Shown here: positions 8,776-17,268 of the stretch, piece by piece
How the letters are laid out: every line of letters starts with the position of its first letter
Numbering within the stretch: position 1 is the stretch's first letter
NCBI GenBank assembly: GCA_035571835.1
Contig: DATNBU010000028.1
Span: forward strand, 169,081-233,080
From: Candidatus Limnocylindrales bacterium
GTDB taxonomy: Bacteria; Desulfobacterota; Binatia; UBA1149; CAITLU01
Reading direction: 5' to 3'
DNA length: 64,000 nucleotides
Translations under genes and position numbers: made by a program
Notes under the pieces: model-generated
The model's input: the letters and a program-made list of their open reading frames with translations, nothing else
Told to the model about the DNA's origin: nothing
The model's database searches: none

Positions 8776-10634
8776 GCCAGGCCGAAGGCACCGGTATCGG
8801 CGAAGAGCTCGCCATCGTCGGCACGCGCGACATCGCGATGGTGCGCTCGATGTGGCGCTTTCTGTCGCCGTACAAGGGCCTGTTCTTTCTGTCGATCGCG
8901 CTTCTGCCGCTGATCTCGGCCTGCCTTCTGGTGCAGCCGTGGATCGTCAAGCAGGCCATCGACCACTGCATCGCGGCCGGCACCACGCACAACCTGTGGC
9001 TGTGGGTGCTCGCGTACACCGCGGCATTCGTCAGCGAGTTCGCGCTGCTCTACTGGCAGAACGTCGTGACGATGTCGCTCGCGCAGAAGAGCCTCGCCGA
9101 CCTGCGCCTGGCCGTGTTCGAGAAGATCGAATCGATGGATACGGCGTTCTTCGACCACAATCCGGTCGGCCGCCTCGTCACGCGCATGACGACCGACGTC
9201 GACGTGATCAACGAGATGTTCGCCGCCGGGGCGATCACGATGCTGATGGACGCGCTGACGCTCATCGGCATCGTCGTCATCATGTTCATGCTGCACGCGA
9301 AGCTGACGGTCGCCGCGCTCGCGACGCTGCCGCTGATGCTGATCCTGGTCGATTTCTTCCGGCGCAAGTCGCGCACGTACTACCGGCAGATCCGCGAGCG
9401 TATCGCGCGCATCAACTCGTACCTGCAGGAGTCGATCACCGGCATGGCGGTCGTGCAGCTTTTCGTCAACGAGCGGCGCATGTCGGCCGAGTTCGGCGAG
9501 CTCAACTCGTCGTATCGGGACGCCAACCACTGGTCGAACATCTACGAGGCGTCGCTGTTCTCGATCGTCGAGTGCGTCAGCGCGATCTCGACGGCCGCGA
9601 TCCTGTGGTACGGCGCGCATCTGGTGGTCGGCACGCCCGTCACCGCGGCGTCGGCCGTCCAGGGCGCAGTCGGCTTCGGCACGCTGGTCGCGTTCATGGA
9701 GTACATCAACCGGTTCTTCGTGCCGGTACGCGACTTCTCGACCAAGTACGCCGTGCTGCAATCGGCCATCACGGCCTGCGAGAAGGTATTCGGCCTCCTC
9801 GAGCTCGAGCCGGTCCTCAGGAATCCCGCCGAGCCGATCCCGGCGCCGCCCCGTACGGGCACGATCGAGTTCGACGACGTATGGTTCTCGTACATTCCGG
9901 GAGAGCCGGTGCTTCGCGGCGTCTCGTTCCGCGTCGCGGCCGGCGAGCACGTTGCAATCGTCGGCGCCACCGGCTCGGGCAAGACCACGATCACCAAGCT
10001 GCTCGCGCGCTTCTACGACGTCGAGCGCGGGCGCGTGCTGGTCGACGGCGTCGACGTGCGCGAGTGGGATCTCGGCGATCTCCGCCGCCGCATCGTGACC
10101 GTGCTGCAGGACGTGTTCCTGTTTTCCGGGACTGCCGCCGACAACATCCGCCTCGGGCGCGACGACATCACCGACGAGGAAGTCCGCGCGGCCGCGCGCG
10201 CCGTGCATGCCGACCGCTTTCTCGAACGCCTGCCCGACGGCTACGATTCGCCCGTGCGCGAGCGCGGCAACAACTTCTCGACCGGGCAGCGACAGCTCCT
10301 GTCGTTCGCGCGTGCGCTTGCGTACAAGCCGGACATCCTCGTGCTCGACGAAGCGACGTCGAGCGTCGACCACGACACCGAGGAGCTCATCCAGGATGCC
10401 GTCGCGAAGCTGCAGGAAGGTCGCACGTCGCTCGTCATTGCGCACCGGCTTGCGACGATCGAAGGCGCCGACCGCATCGTCGTGCTGCACCACGGCGTGC
10501 TGCGCGAGAGCGGCTCGCATGAAGAGCTGATGAAGCTCGGCGGCCTGTACGCGCGCCTGTACCTGCTGCAGCACGACGACGAGGTGCACGCGCACCCATC
10601 TCCGCCGGCGGAACAGGTCGCAACCAGCGCCTGA
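8772..10634 (+). CDS. ABC exporter half-transporter (heterodimer subunit B)
   Basis: A 620-residue partner of the preceding gene, translationally coupled by an ATGA overlap. It has six membrane helices and an ATPase domain with Walker A GATGSGKTT near residue 398 and Walker B LVLDE with the catalytic Glu at 527. Its signature reads STGQ instead of SGGQ. In heterodimeric exporters the degenerate signature of one subunit pairs with the weak Walker B of the other, leaving one working ATPase site, so the two substitutions fit together. The family (MdlB/YheH/LmrD-like) exports lipids, drugs or peptides. Nothing in the neighbourhood fixes the substrate. Confidence 0.92.
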   Translation: MSQAEGTGIGEELAIVGTRDIAMVRSMWRFLSPYKGLFFLSIALLPLISACLLVQPWIVKQAIDHCIAAGTTHNLWLWVLAYTAAFVSEFALLYWQNVVTMSLAQKSLADLRLAVFEKIESMDTAFFDHNPVGRLVTRMTTDVDVINEMFAAGAITMLMDALTLIGIVVIMFMLHAKLTVAALATLPLMLILVDFFRRKSRTYYRQIRERIARINSYLQESITGMAVVQLFVNERRMSAEFGELNSSYRDANHWSNIYEASLFSIVECVSAISTAAILWYGAHLVVGTPVTAASAVQGAVGFGTLVAFMEYINRFFVPVRDFSTKYAVLQSAITACEKVFGLLELEPVLRNPAEPIPAPPRTGTIEFDDVWFSYIPGEPVLRGVSFRVAAGEHVAIVGATGSGKTTITKLLARFYDVERGRVLVDGVDVREWDLGDLRRRIVTVLQDVFLFSGTAADNIRLGRDDITDEEVRAAARAVHADRFLERLPDGYDSPVRERGNNFSTGQRQLLSFARALAYKPDILVLDEATSSVDHDTEELIQDAVAKLQEGRTSLVIAHRLATIEGADRIVVLHHGVLRESGSHEELMKLGGLYARLYLLQHDDEVHAHPSPPAEQVATSA

Positions 10635-10710
10635 TCCCGAACGGACTTCCCGACGGAAAGTGCCCGGACGGAAACTGGAATTGCCGCCCGGATCGCGTAA
10701 GGAAAATCCG

Positions 10711-12099
10711 GTGAAAAAGCCTTTCCTGTTCGTCGCGATTGCGCTCTTCGCAGGCGCAGCTCTGGTCTGGAGCCACGGACGAACAACGGTCGGATCGTAC
10801 GCGCGTTCCAACATCCTCATCATCTCGGTCGACGCATTGCGCGCAGACCACCTGGGCACGTACGGCTACGGCCGCGACTGCTCGCCGACCATCGACGCCC
10901 TGTCGAAGCGGGCAGTCACGTTCGACCGGGCCTTTGCGCCGCGCGGCTCCACGTGGCCTTCGCTCACGACGATGCTCACGTCGCTTTCGCCGGTCACGCA
11001 CAACGTGCGCGAGAATGGCCAGTATCCGCCGCCGGACATCCGCACCATCGCCCATATCCTAGGCGACGCGGGATATTCGGCGGAGGCATTCGTCAGCGGA
11101 ACCATCTGCTACATCGCCAGGCGAGTCGATGCGTTCAAGAAAGTCGCGTGTGGCGAGGACACCTACGTGGCATCGGCCGCAGCCGACTTCATCCGTTCGA
11201 ACGACGGACGGCCGTTCTTCGCGTGGCTACACATTCTCGCGCCGCACGGCCCGTATGATCCGCCCGCCGCATACGACCGGTTCACCAGGGCCGACTACCA
11301 CGGACAGATCGGCCGCGACCAGCTCACGCTCGGCGCCGTCATCCGCAACCAGAAGCCGCTGACGGACGAAGACCGCGCGCAACTCTACGGTCTTTATGAC
11401 GGCGAGATCCTGTTCGCTGACGCACAGATTGCACTGGTGCTGAAAGCACTCGAGGAAAAGGGCCTGCAGGAGAGGACGATCGTCGTGTTCCTCGCAGACC
11501 ACGGCGAAGAGCTCGCCGATCACAACGGCTATCTCTATCACTCGTGCTCGGTCTACGATTCGGTGCTGCGCATCCCGCTGATCATCGCGCTTCCGGACGG
11601 AGCGGGCGCCGGACGGCGGTCGGCCTCGATCATCGAGACGCAGGATCTGGCGCCTACGCTGCTCGAGCTCGTCGGGCTCGAGCCGCTTCCGTCATTCGAA
11701 GGCAGGTCGCGTATCACGCGCCTCGGCAGCAGCGACGAGAGCCCGCCGGAAGCCTCGACCACCAATGGAGAATTCTCATCCAGCGAGTGGTACGCGTCCG
11801 ACGTCGACAAGACCATCCAGACCGTTCGGACGGCGCGCTGGCGCTACGTGAGCAACCCGTCCGGTCTTACGCCGCGATGTCCGCCGCGCGGCGACTACTA
11901 CAAGGTCCAGCGCGAAGAGCTCTACGACCATGCGAGCGACCCGCTCGATCACCGCAACGTCGTCGCCGACCATCCGGAGCTTGCGCAGCGTTTCGCGAAA
12001 ATCGCCGAGGCGGAGAACGCACGATCGATCAAAGTGAAGCCGCAGGAGATCGACAAGAATCTCGAGGGCGAGCTGCGCTCGTTCGGATACGTCGAGTAA
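10711..12099 (+). CDS. Sulfatase-like hydrolase of the alkaline phosphatase superfamily, Thr-type
   Basis: A 462-residue protein with a membrane anchor or signal peptide at residues 2-22. I use the GTG at 10711 because TAAGGA lies 7 bases upstream and the hydrophobic segment starts directly after it. The metal-binding blocks NILIISVDALRADHLG (Asp41) and FLADHGEELADH are those of sulfatases. The nucleophile position, however, reads T81-W-P-S-L, not the C/S-x-P-x-R needed for formylglycine formation. It is therefore unlikely to be a formylglycine sulfatase; a Thr-based phosphodiesterase or transferase is possible. The C-terminus ends in the LRSFGY motif shared with two other proteins in this window. 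It lies 76 bp after the ABC pair. Confidence 0.82.
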   Translation: MKKPFLFVAIALFAGAALVWSHGRTTVGSYARSNILIISVDALRADHLGTYGYGRDCSPTIDALSKRAVTFDRAFAPRGSTWPSLTTMLTSLSPVTHNVRENGQYPPPDIRTIAHILGDAGYSAEAFVSGTICYIARRVDAFKKVACGEDTYVASAAADFIRSNDGRPFFAWLHILAPHGPYDPPAAYDRFTRADYHGQIGRDQLTLGAVIRNQKPLTDEDRAQLYGLYDGEILFADAQIALVLKALEEKGLQERTIVVFLADHGEELADHNGYLYHSCSVYDSVLRIPLIIALPDGAGAGRRSASIIETQDLAPTLLELVGLEPLPSFEGRSRITRLGSSDESPPEASTTNGEFSSSEWYASDVDKTIQTVRTARWRYVSNPSGLTPRCPPRGDYYKVQREELYDHASDPLDHRNVVADHPELAQRFAKIAEAENARSIKVKPQEIDKNLEGELRSFGYVE

Positions 12100-12259
12100 A
12101 TGTCGGCGACGGCGACGGGTTCGAAAGGTTGACTGCACGAACATTCCGCGGGGAATGTCGGCGATCGCGACGGGTCCTCCTGACTGGGCCTGGAATCAGG
12201 CTGTCGCGCGCGTCTAAGACCCCGAACCACCCACACAAACCGGCGTAGAGCCAGTCTGT
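12100..12259. repeat. Intergenic direct repeat with an embedded hairpin
   Basis: Between the converging ends of the sulfatase-like gene and the unknown membrane-protein gene, a 21-bp unit (ATGTCGGCGACGGCGACGGG) at 12100-12120 recurs with two mismatches at 12155-12175. ACATTCC and GGAATGT form a 7-bp stem with a 4-base loop leading into the second copy, and GCCTG-GAAT-CAGGC forms another small hairpin further on. The hairpins may act as a bidirectional terminator. The origin of the direct repeat is unknown. Confidence 0.45.
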
Positions 12260-12955
12260 CTAGTGCGCCGGCTGCTCGCCGGCCGGCGCCGGCTTCGTTG
12301 CGGCTGCCGGCGGAGCCTTTGCATCCGGCGGTGCAGCAGCGGCCGCATCTTTGGCGGCCTGTTCTTTCGCGGCGCGACGCGCGGCTCTGGCCGCTTTCGG
12401 ATCGGTGCCGTCACAGCGGCACCACTTCCTCTTTTTCTCTTTCGGCCTGTCCTGTTTGGCGACGGTCTTCGGCGACGCGAGTTTCACGTCCGTAAGCGGC
12501 TTCTCGAGCTCCGGGGGAACAGGCAGCCCTTTCGCCTTGAGGTTGGCGATCTGCTTTTCGCGCACCGCCTGAAGACGCTGGCGCAGCAGCGCATACTGGC
12601 GATCTTCGCCGGAGACGGCGCCATGCTTTTCGGCCAGCTCCTTCGCCGCAATCTGGAGCACACTCTCGATGCTGTATTCCTGATTCTCGGGCTTCGAATA
12701 GACCGCGTCGATCGTGTCCTTCCACTCGGCGGTCGTGGCTTTCAGCACGTACGGATAGTGCTCGTCGACCCAGCCTCCCGGATCCAGGTTTCGCGCGAGC
12801 TTGGACATCATGAGATAACCCGCGATGTAGCCGCTCTTGAAATCGGTCGAGAACCCCTGCCATCCCTTGTATCCGATTGCAGCGGCCGCAAGTCCTGCTG
12901 TCCCGATGAGCACACCAAGAAGAATTCCGGCAATGAAGGCTCTGGTTGCGCGCAT
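12260..12955 (-). CDS. Unknown single-pass membrane protein with Lys/Ala/Pro-rich tail
   Basis: I do not recognise this 231-residue protein. It has one hydrophobic helix near the N-terminus (about residues 5-27), then a folded-looking region (about 35-140) with the motif STDFKSGYIAGYLMMSK. A basic Cys-containing patch (KRKWCRCDG) follows, and the tail is low-complexity Ala, Lys and Pro. I start at the ATG at 12955, which lies downstream of a purine run (GGGGGAAAG); an in-frame ATG 12 codons upstream would reach across the divergent start of the dehydratase gene. The topology suggests most of the protein is periplasmic. It is divergent from the Gmd-like gene with 30 bp between starts, so their expression may be linked. 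Confidence 0.65.
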   Translation of the reverse strand: MRATRAFIAGILLGVLIGTAGLAAAAIGYKGWQGFSTDFKSGYIAGYLMMSKLARNLDPGGWVDEHYPYVLKATTAEWKDTIDAVYSKPENQEYSIESVLQIAAKELAEKHGAVSGEDRQYALLRQRLQAVREKQIANLKAKGLPVPPELEKPLTDVKLASPKTVAKQDRPKEKKRKWCRCDGTDPKAARAARRAAKEQAAKDAAAAAPPDAKAPPAAATKPAPAGEQPAH

Positions 12956-12985
12956 GCTCGAGACTTTCCCCCAGACCTGTATGCC

Positions 12986-14026
12986 ATGCAACGCAGCACC
13001 GCGGCTGCTCCGCGCTCACCGCCGGCCTGCAGCTTGAGCGCCGGCGCAACAGACAGGACGCATGCGGGCGGATCGTCGCAGGCGAGGCCGCGACGCATCT
13101 TCATCACCGGAGTGGCCGGACAGGACGGCTGGTACCTCGCGCAGCAGCTTGCGGGCGCAGGACATCTCGTAACCGGCCTCGTGCTGCCCGGCCAGCAAGC
13201 GGACGCCGAAGAGATCCGGACGATCGAAGGAGACCTGCGCGACGTCGATTCGCTCGTGCGTGCAATCGACGCCGCCGCACCCGACGAGATCTACAATCTG
13301 GCCGCAGCCACGTTCGTGCCCGCGTCGTGGGAGGCTCCGGACGAAACCAGAACCGTCAACGCGCTCGGCGTCCGCAACCTCGTCGCCGCGATGTTGCGTG
13401 CTGCGCCGAGCGCACGGCTGTGCCATGCGTCGTCCGCGGAAATCTTCGGACCACCGACCGGCCGCCCGCAGGACGAAGATCATCCGATGCTGGCCGCTTC
13501 GCCGTACGGCCTGGCCAAGGCGGAGGCGCACAAGCTGATTGCCGAAACGCGCGCGGGCGGCGTGTTCGCGTGCTCGGCGATCCTGTTCAACCACGAATCG
13601 CCGCGCAGGCCGCCGTCGTTCGTGACGCGCAAGATCACGATGGCCGCGGCGCGCATCGCACGCGGCCTCGGCAAGGAACCCGTCGCGCTCGGAAACCTGC
13701 GGGCCGCGCGGGATTGGGGCTACGCACCCGAATACGTCGAAGCGATGCAGAGGATGCTCGCCGCCGGCGAGCCGCGCGATTACGTCGTCGCCACTGGGCG
13801 CGCAACCACCGTCGGCCGTTTCGCGGAGCTCGCGTTCGCGCGCGCAGGGCTCGACTGGCGTCAGCACGTCGTCAGCGATCCGGTGCACGAACGCGAAGGC
13901 GACAGCGAAGCGAGGATCGGCAATCCGTCGCGCATCGAGCGCGAGCTCGGATGGAAAGCGGCGACCAGCGTCGAGGCGCTCGTACGCATCATGGTCGATG
14001 CGGACCTGGCGCTGCCCGCCGAATAG
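12986..14026 (+). CDS. gmd: GDP-mannose 4,6-dehydratase family protein
   Basis: An extended short-chain dehydrogenase of 346 residues that would make GDP-4-keto-6-deoxymannose, precursor of GDP-fucose, GDP-rhamnose and GDP-perosamine. It has the NAD(P) loop ITGVAGQDGWYL, the substrate-pocket block LFNHESPRR followed by FVTRKIT, and GNLRAARDWGYAPEYVEAM, all diagnostic for Gmd. The catalytic Tyr and Lys are in SPYGLAKAE, and SSAEIFG takes the place of the usual STSELYG. About 35 unconserved residues precede the fold, so the true start could lie downstream. No second-step enzyme (GMER, Rmd or PerA) is in the window. The pathway it feeds is therefore unknown. Confidence 0.85.
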   Translation: MQRSTAAAPRSPPACSLSAGATDRTHAGGSSQARPRRIFITGVAGQDGWYLAQQLAGAGHLVTGLVLPGQQADAEEIRTIEGDLRDVDSLVRAIDAAAPDEIYNLAAATFVPASWEAPDETRTVNALGVRNLVAAMLRAAPSARLCHASSAEIFGPPTGRPQDEDHPMLAASPYGLAKAEAHKLIAETRAGGVFACSAILFNHESPRRPPSFVTRKITMAAARIARGLGKEPVALGNLRAARDWGYAPEYVEAMQRMLAAGEPRDYVVATGRATTVGRFAELAFARAGLDWRQHVVSDPVHEREGDSEARIGNPSRIERELGWKAATSVEALVRIMVDADLALPAE

Positions 14027-14053
14027 CGGACAGCAGATGCCGGCTGTTCGAGA

Positions 14054-15823
14054 CTACGCGTTGTCGAACAGCACTCCGGGTGCGAACAGACCGTCCGGAT
14101 CGAGAGCACGCCTGGTCGCACGCATCGACTCGACGCCGGCCTCTCCGTGCAGCTCACGCAGCAGCAGCTTCTTGCCGGGATTGCGACCCGTCCCGTGCTC
14201 GGCGAGCGGGCTTCCGCCGAGCTCGATGGCGATTCTTCCGATCGCGATCTGCGCGGCACGCGCGAGCTCCATCTCCTGCGAGCTCTTCGCGATCAGGTTG
14301 GGATGCACGTTGCCGTCGGAGATGTGTCCCCAGATCACCGAGTCCATTCCGGTTGCCTCGAGCACCGCGCGATAGCGAACGAGCGATTCCTCGAGGTGCT
14401 CGAACGGAACGATCACGTCGCCGCCGGATTTCGCGATGGGTTCTCCGGTTCGCAGCGCCGCCTCACGGATCCGTCGATTGACGCCGTCGGGAACCGCTTC
14501 GCGCAGAGCGAACAGCGCGCGGCGCCTGTCGTTCTCGCCGGGAAGCGCCGGCACCGCATCGGCAAGCAGACCGCGCCGCTCGAGGATGCGGCAGAGCGTG
14601 GCGATGGGGCCGGAAGTCGCGGAGGACGCGGAGCCGCTCTCCGCTGACCCGCTGGCTGCCGCCAGTTCCTCTGACCCGGTGGCTGCGGCCCGTTCCGCTG
14701 ACCCGCTGGCTGCCGCCAGTTCCTCTGACCCGCTGGCTGCCGCCAGCTCCTCTGACCCGCTGGCTGCGGCCAGCTCTTCGACCGCGCGCGCGCGATCGTA
14801 GGATGGCGGCAGCTCGAGCTGGACGAGAAGGAGCGCGCGCGCGCCGGAGGGCAGCGGCACGCCGGCACGTTCTGCGATCCCGTCCTCGCGAAGAATCTCG
14901 AGCGAGCGTGCATCCATGTATTCGATCGCGGCCACATCCGCGCCGCATTGCGTTCGGTCGGCGCTGTCGGTGGCTGCGCGTCGCGTCCGCACGGCTTCGT
15001 CGCGGAGCTCACGCGTCAGTGAAATCGCCTCGGCGTCGCCGGCAACCGGGATCAGCACCGCAAGCCACGACGGTCGCGGCGCAAGGCGCAGCCGCGCTTC
15101 GGTAACGACGCCCAGCGTGCCTTCGCTTCCGATGAACAGGTCGATCAGATCCATGCCGGCACCGCCGCGATAACCGGCCGACACTTTCGCAACCGCGGGC
15201 ATCGCGACCGACGGCACCGGTACTCGCATGCAGCTGCCGTCGAGCCTCGCGATCTCGAACCATCCGTCGGGATGCGCGGTCACGTGCCCGCGCTCGACGT
15301 CGAGAGCCTCGCCGCACGCGAGCACCAGCGTGAGCCGGTCGACCCACCGACGGACGGTCCCGTGCTTGAACGTCGCCGCGCCGGCGGCGTCGGTCGAGAC
15401 CACGCCGCCGACCGTCGCGCCGTCGTACGTCGGCACAGGCGGAAAGTAGAGATCGCGCTCGATGCACGCGGCGTCGAGATCGCGCAGCACGACGCCCGCG
15501 CCGGCGCACACCGAGCTCGACGTCCAGTCGCGCATCACAGAAAGCCGGGCCGTCGAGACCACCGTCTCGCCGTGCGGCGTCGCGCCGCCGGTCAGCGAAG
15601 ACTGCGCGCCGACGACGAGCAGCGGCCTGCCCTCGCGGACGAGTGCCGCGACGTCGGCTTCGTTTTCCGGGAAACACACTTCACGCGTGTGGCCGCCGGG
15701 ATATCGGGCTGCATCCTGCAGGTAGCCGGCAACCAGGTCGGCGTCTTGCGCTCGCGTCAGCGACGACGTTCCGCGCGGCGCCCGGGTGCGGGCGAGCCAT
15801 CGAGGATCCGCAGCGGCCGGCAT
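14054..15823 (-). CDS. FAD-linked 2-hydroxyacid dehydrogenase (GlcD / D-lactate dehydrogenase type)
   Basis: A 589-residue oxidase. The N-terminal FAD-binding PCMH domain carries GAQSSLTGGATPHG, TVGGVVSTDAAG and GSEGTLGVVTEARL. The C-terminal FAD-linked oxidase domain carries WGHISDGNVHPN (metal and substrate site) and AEHGTGRNPGKK. It would oxidise a D-2-hydroxyacid such as D-lactate or glycolate to the keto acid, passing electrons to a quinone or flavoprotein. It begins 9 bp after the LarA-like gene and is surely cotranscribed with it. An odd feature is a five-copy 9-residue repeat (ASGSEELAA-like) inserted in the middle of the catalytic domain and encoded by a 27-bp tandem DNA repeat. Confidence 0.9.
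   Translation of the reverse strand: MPAAADPRWLARTRAPRGTSSLTRAQDADLVAGYLQDAARYPGGHTREVCFPENEADVAALVREGRPLLVVGAQSSLTGGATPHGETVVSTARLSVMRDWTSSSVCAGAGVVLRDLDAACIERDLYFPPVPTYDGATVGGVVSTDAAGAATFKHGTVRRWVDRLTLVLACGEALDVERGHVTAHPDGWFEIARLDGSCMRVPVPSVAMPAVAKVSAGYRGGAGMDLIDLFIGSEGTLGVVTEARLRLAPRPSWLAVLIPVAGDAEAISLTRELRDEAVRTRRAATDSADRTQCGADVAAIEYMDARSLEILREDGIAERAGVPLPSGARALLLVQLELPPSYDRARAVEELAAASGSEELAAASGSEELAAASGSAERAAATGSEELAAASGSAESGSASSATSGPIATLCRILERRGLLADAVPALPGENDRRRALFALREAVPDGVNRRIREAALRTGEPIAKSGGDVIVPFEHLEESLVRYRAVLEATGMDSVIWGHISDGNVHPNLIAKSSQEMELARAAQIAIGRIAIELGGSPLAEHGTGRNPGKKLLLRELHGEAGVESMRATRRALDPDGLFAPGVLFDNA
14645..14779 (-). repeat. In-frame 27-bp tandem repeat, five copies
   Basis: Five head-to-tail copies begin at 14645, 14672, 14699, 14726 and 14753. 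On the plus strand each starts TGACCCGCTGGCTGCCGCCA. The copies differ at only a few positions. They lie inside the FAD-dehydrogenase gene and encode the 9-residue unit (E/A)ELAAASGS. Since 27 is a multiple of three, gain or loss of copies keeps the frame, so the copy number may vary between strains. Confidence 0.95.
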
Positions 15824-15832
15824 GAGCGCTGC

Positions 15833-17119
15833 TCAGCGCACTTCGAGCGCGATGTTGCCGGCATCGTGCACGACCACCGCGCGGCCGGCCTCCGCACCTG
15901 CCGGCGATGTCTCCGAAGCAAGCACTTCGCGCGCCCAGCGCGCCGCGTCGGCGCGATCGGCGAACATGCGCACGCCGAGCACGCCGGCGAGATCAATCGG
16001 CACGCTGCTGCCGACCAGACCGACGTGTACGCCGCGCTCATCGGTCAGGGCTCTCAGCCGTACCGCCTTGTGATCGCCGAGCCGGTAGCCGCGCGACTCG
16101 ACGATCGCACGGGCTTCTTCGGCGGTCGGCGCAGCGCGCAGCAGCTCGACGAAATGATCGATGCCGACGCCGTGGGAACATTTCGCTTCGAGCAGCAGCA
16201 CGCCGCCGGCGCGCACCGCGAACTCGGTGTTCTTGATGCCCTTGTCGGCCTGGTAGAAGTCGCGGTCGAGCGGCGGCTTCACTTCGGCCACGACGAGGTC
16301 GGCTTCGGCGTCGAGCTCGGCGGCAAAACAACTGCGTACGATCTGAAGTCCCTGGATCAGCGCTTCGAGCGGATGACCGGCCGTCACTCCGACGATGCGC
16401 TCGCCGACGATCACCTGGTTGACGGCGAGAAGGCGCGCCCCCGAATCCTCGAGATCGGCCAGTGCATCGACGATGCCGACATGCACGGGATTGCCGTCGA
16501 GCCGCAGCGGACGCGCGGCCGGCGACAGCGCGTGCTCGTGATTGGCACGCAGGCTCTCCATCGACATCACGCCGACGGTCAGCGTCTTGTGCGCGCCGGT
16601 GATGCCCGCGAAGTAATGCGGCTCCATGCTGCCGCACGCCAGGTAGAAACCGGCCTCGGCCATCCACGCGTGAAGAGTCATGTTGCCGACGGTGCGAAGA
16701 CCGGTTTCGCTTCGCGCGTCGTGCCAGGCCACTTCCGCGAGGCGCGACGCGTGCTCGCCGAAGATCGCGCTCTCGTGTGCGCGGCGCTCGGCATCGTCCG
16801 CCACATGGCTTCCGGCGGCGACGAGGACCCGAAGCGGCGGCACGCGCTCCCCGGCAAGGCGGCTGTCGAGCAGGGCAAGCACGGCCTCGATGAAGCTTCG
16901 CGTGTCCGTGTATCGATGGTTGTCGTTGACCAGCAGCGTCAGCGAGCGGCCTTCGGAGGCAGCGCCGCGCGCAAACTGCTCGAAGCCGGCGGAAGCCAGC
17001 GCATCACTGGTCGCGCGCGCGGAATCGACGGCCGTCTCCGGCGGCGCAGGCGCGACTTCGCGCACCTCGAAACCGGGAAGGAGCTGGCGCCAACTTGGTG
17101 GAGGGTGGTCTGATCCCAT
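15833..17119 (-). CDS. LarA-like (DUF2088) nickel-pincer racemase family protein
   Basis: A 428-residue protein of the lactate racemase family. Key LarA positions are recognisable: Arg in NDNHRYTDT (residue 69), His in AAGSHVADD (105), then His168 and Lys178 in EPHYFAGITGAHK, matching the catalytic His and the Lys that carries the nickel-pincer nucleotide in LarA. The ATG at 17119 was preferred because the 46 residues before it are low-complexity. Many LarA homologues racemise or epimerise other 2-hydroxyacids, so D/L-lactate is only the best-known possibility. No cofactor genes (larB, larC, larE) are in the window. The downstream gene is an FAD hydroxyacid dehydrogenase, suggesting racemisation followed by oxidation. 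Confidence 0.85.
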   Translation of the reverse strand: MGSDHPPPSWRQLLPGFEVREVAPAPPETAVDSARATSDALASAGFEQFARGAASEGRSLTLLVNDNHRYTDTRSFIEAVLALLDSRLAGERVPPLRVLVAAGSHVADDAERRAHESAIFGEHASRLAEVAWHDARSETGLRTVGNMTLHAWMAEAGFYLACGSMEPHYFAGITGAHKTLTVGVMSMESLRANHEHALSPAARPLRLDGNPVHVGIVDALADLEDSGARLLAVNQVIVGERIVGVTAGHPLEALIQGLQIVRSCFAAELDAEADLVVAEVKPPLDRDFYQADKGIKNTEFAVRAGGVLLLEAKCSHGVGIDHFVELLRAAPTAEEARAIVESRGYRLGDHKAVRLRALTDERGVHVGLVGSSVPIDLAGVLGVRMFADRADAARWAREVLASETSPAGAEAGRAVVVHDAGNIALEVR

Positions 17120-17219
17120 TCGTGTGCCGGAGCCGGGAGCTCGAGATGAAAACGCCTCCCGCACGGCGCGCGGCGAGTTAAGCACATCGTCCGACGCGAA
17201 CCAAGAACCACCTCCAGCG

Positions 17220-17241
17220 CCGGACCGCCTTGCCGGTCCGG
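17220..17241. promoter_or_regulatory. Small inverted repeat between divergent genes
   Basis: CCGGACC and GGTCCGG form a 7-bp stem around an 8-base spacer, midway between the divergent LarA-like and methyltransferase starts. It could be an operator or chance in G+C-rich DNA. No T run follows, so it is not a standard terminator. Confidence 0.25.
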
Positions 17242-17268
17242 AGTGGCTCCCGTACAAACCCGCTATCC

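Noticed and set aside
6834..10859. Long alternative frames on both strands over the ABC exporter
   Set aside because: Arg-rich shadows; the exporter genes carry all ABC motifs.
10711..12099. Annotation as a true arylsulfatase
   Set aside because: The nucleophile position lacks Cys or Ser with the Pro-x-Arg context required for formylglycine; the more cautious sulfatase-like call is used.
14645..14779. CRISPR-like repeat array
   Set aside because: The units are contiguous 27-bp tandem copies without spacers, in frame inside a gene; no cas genes are present.
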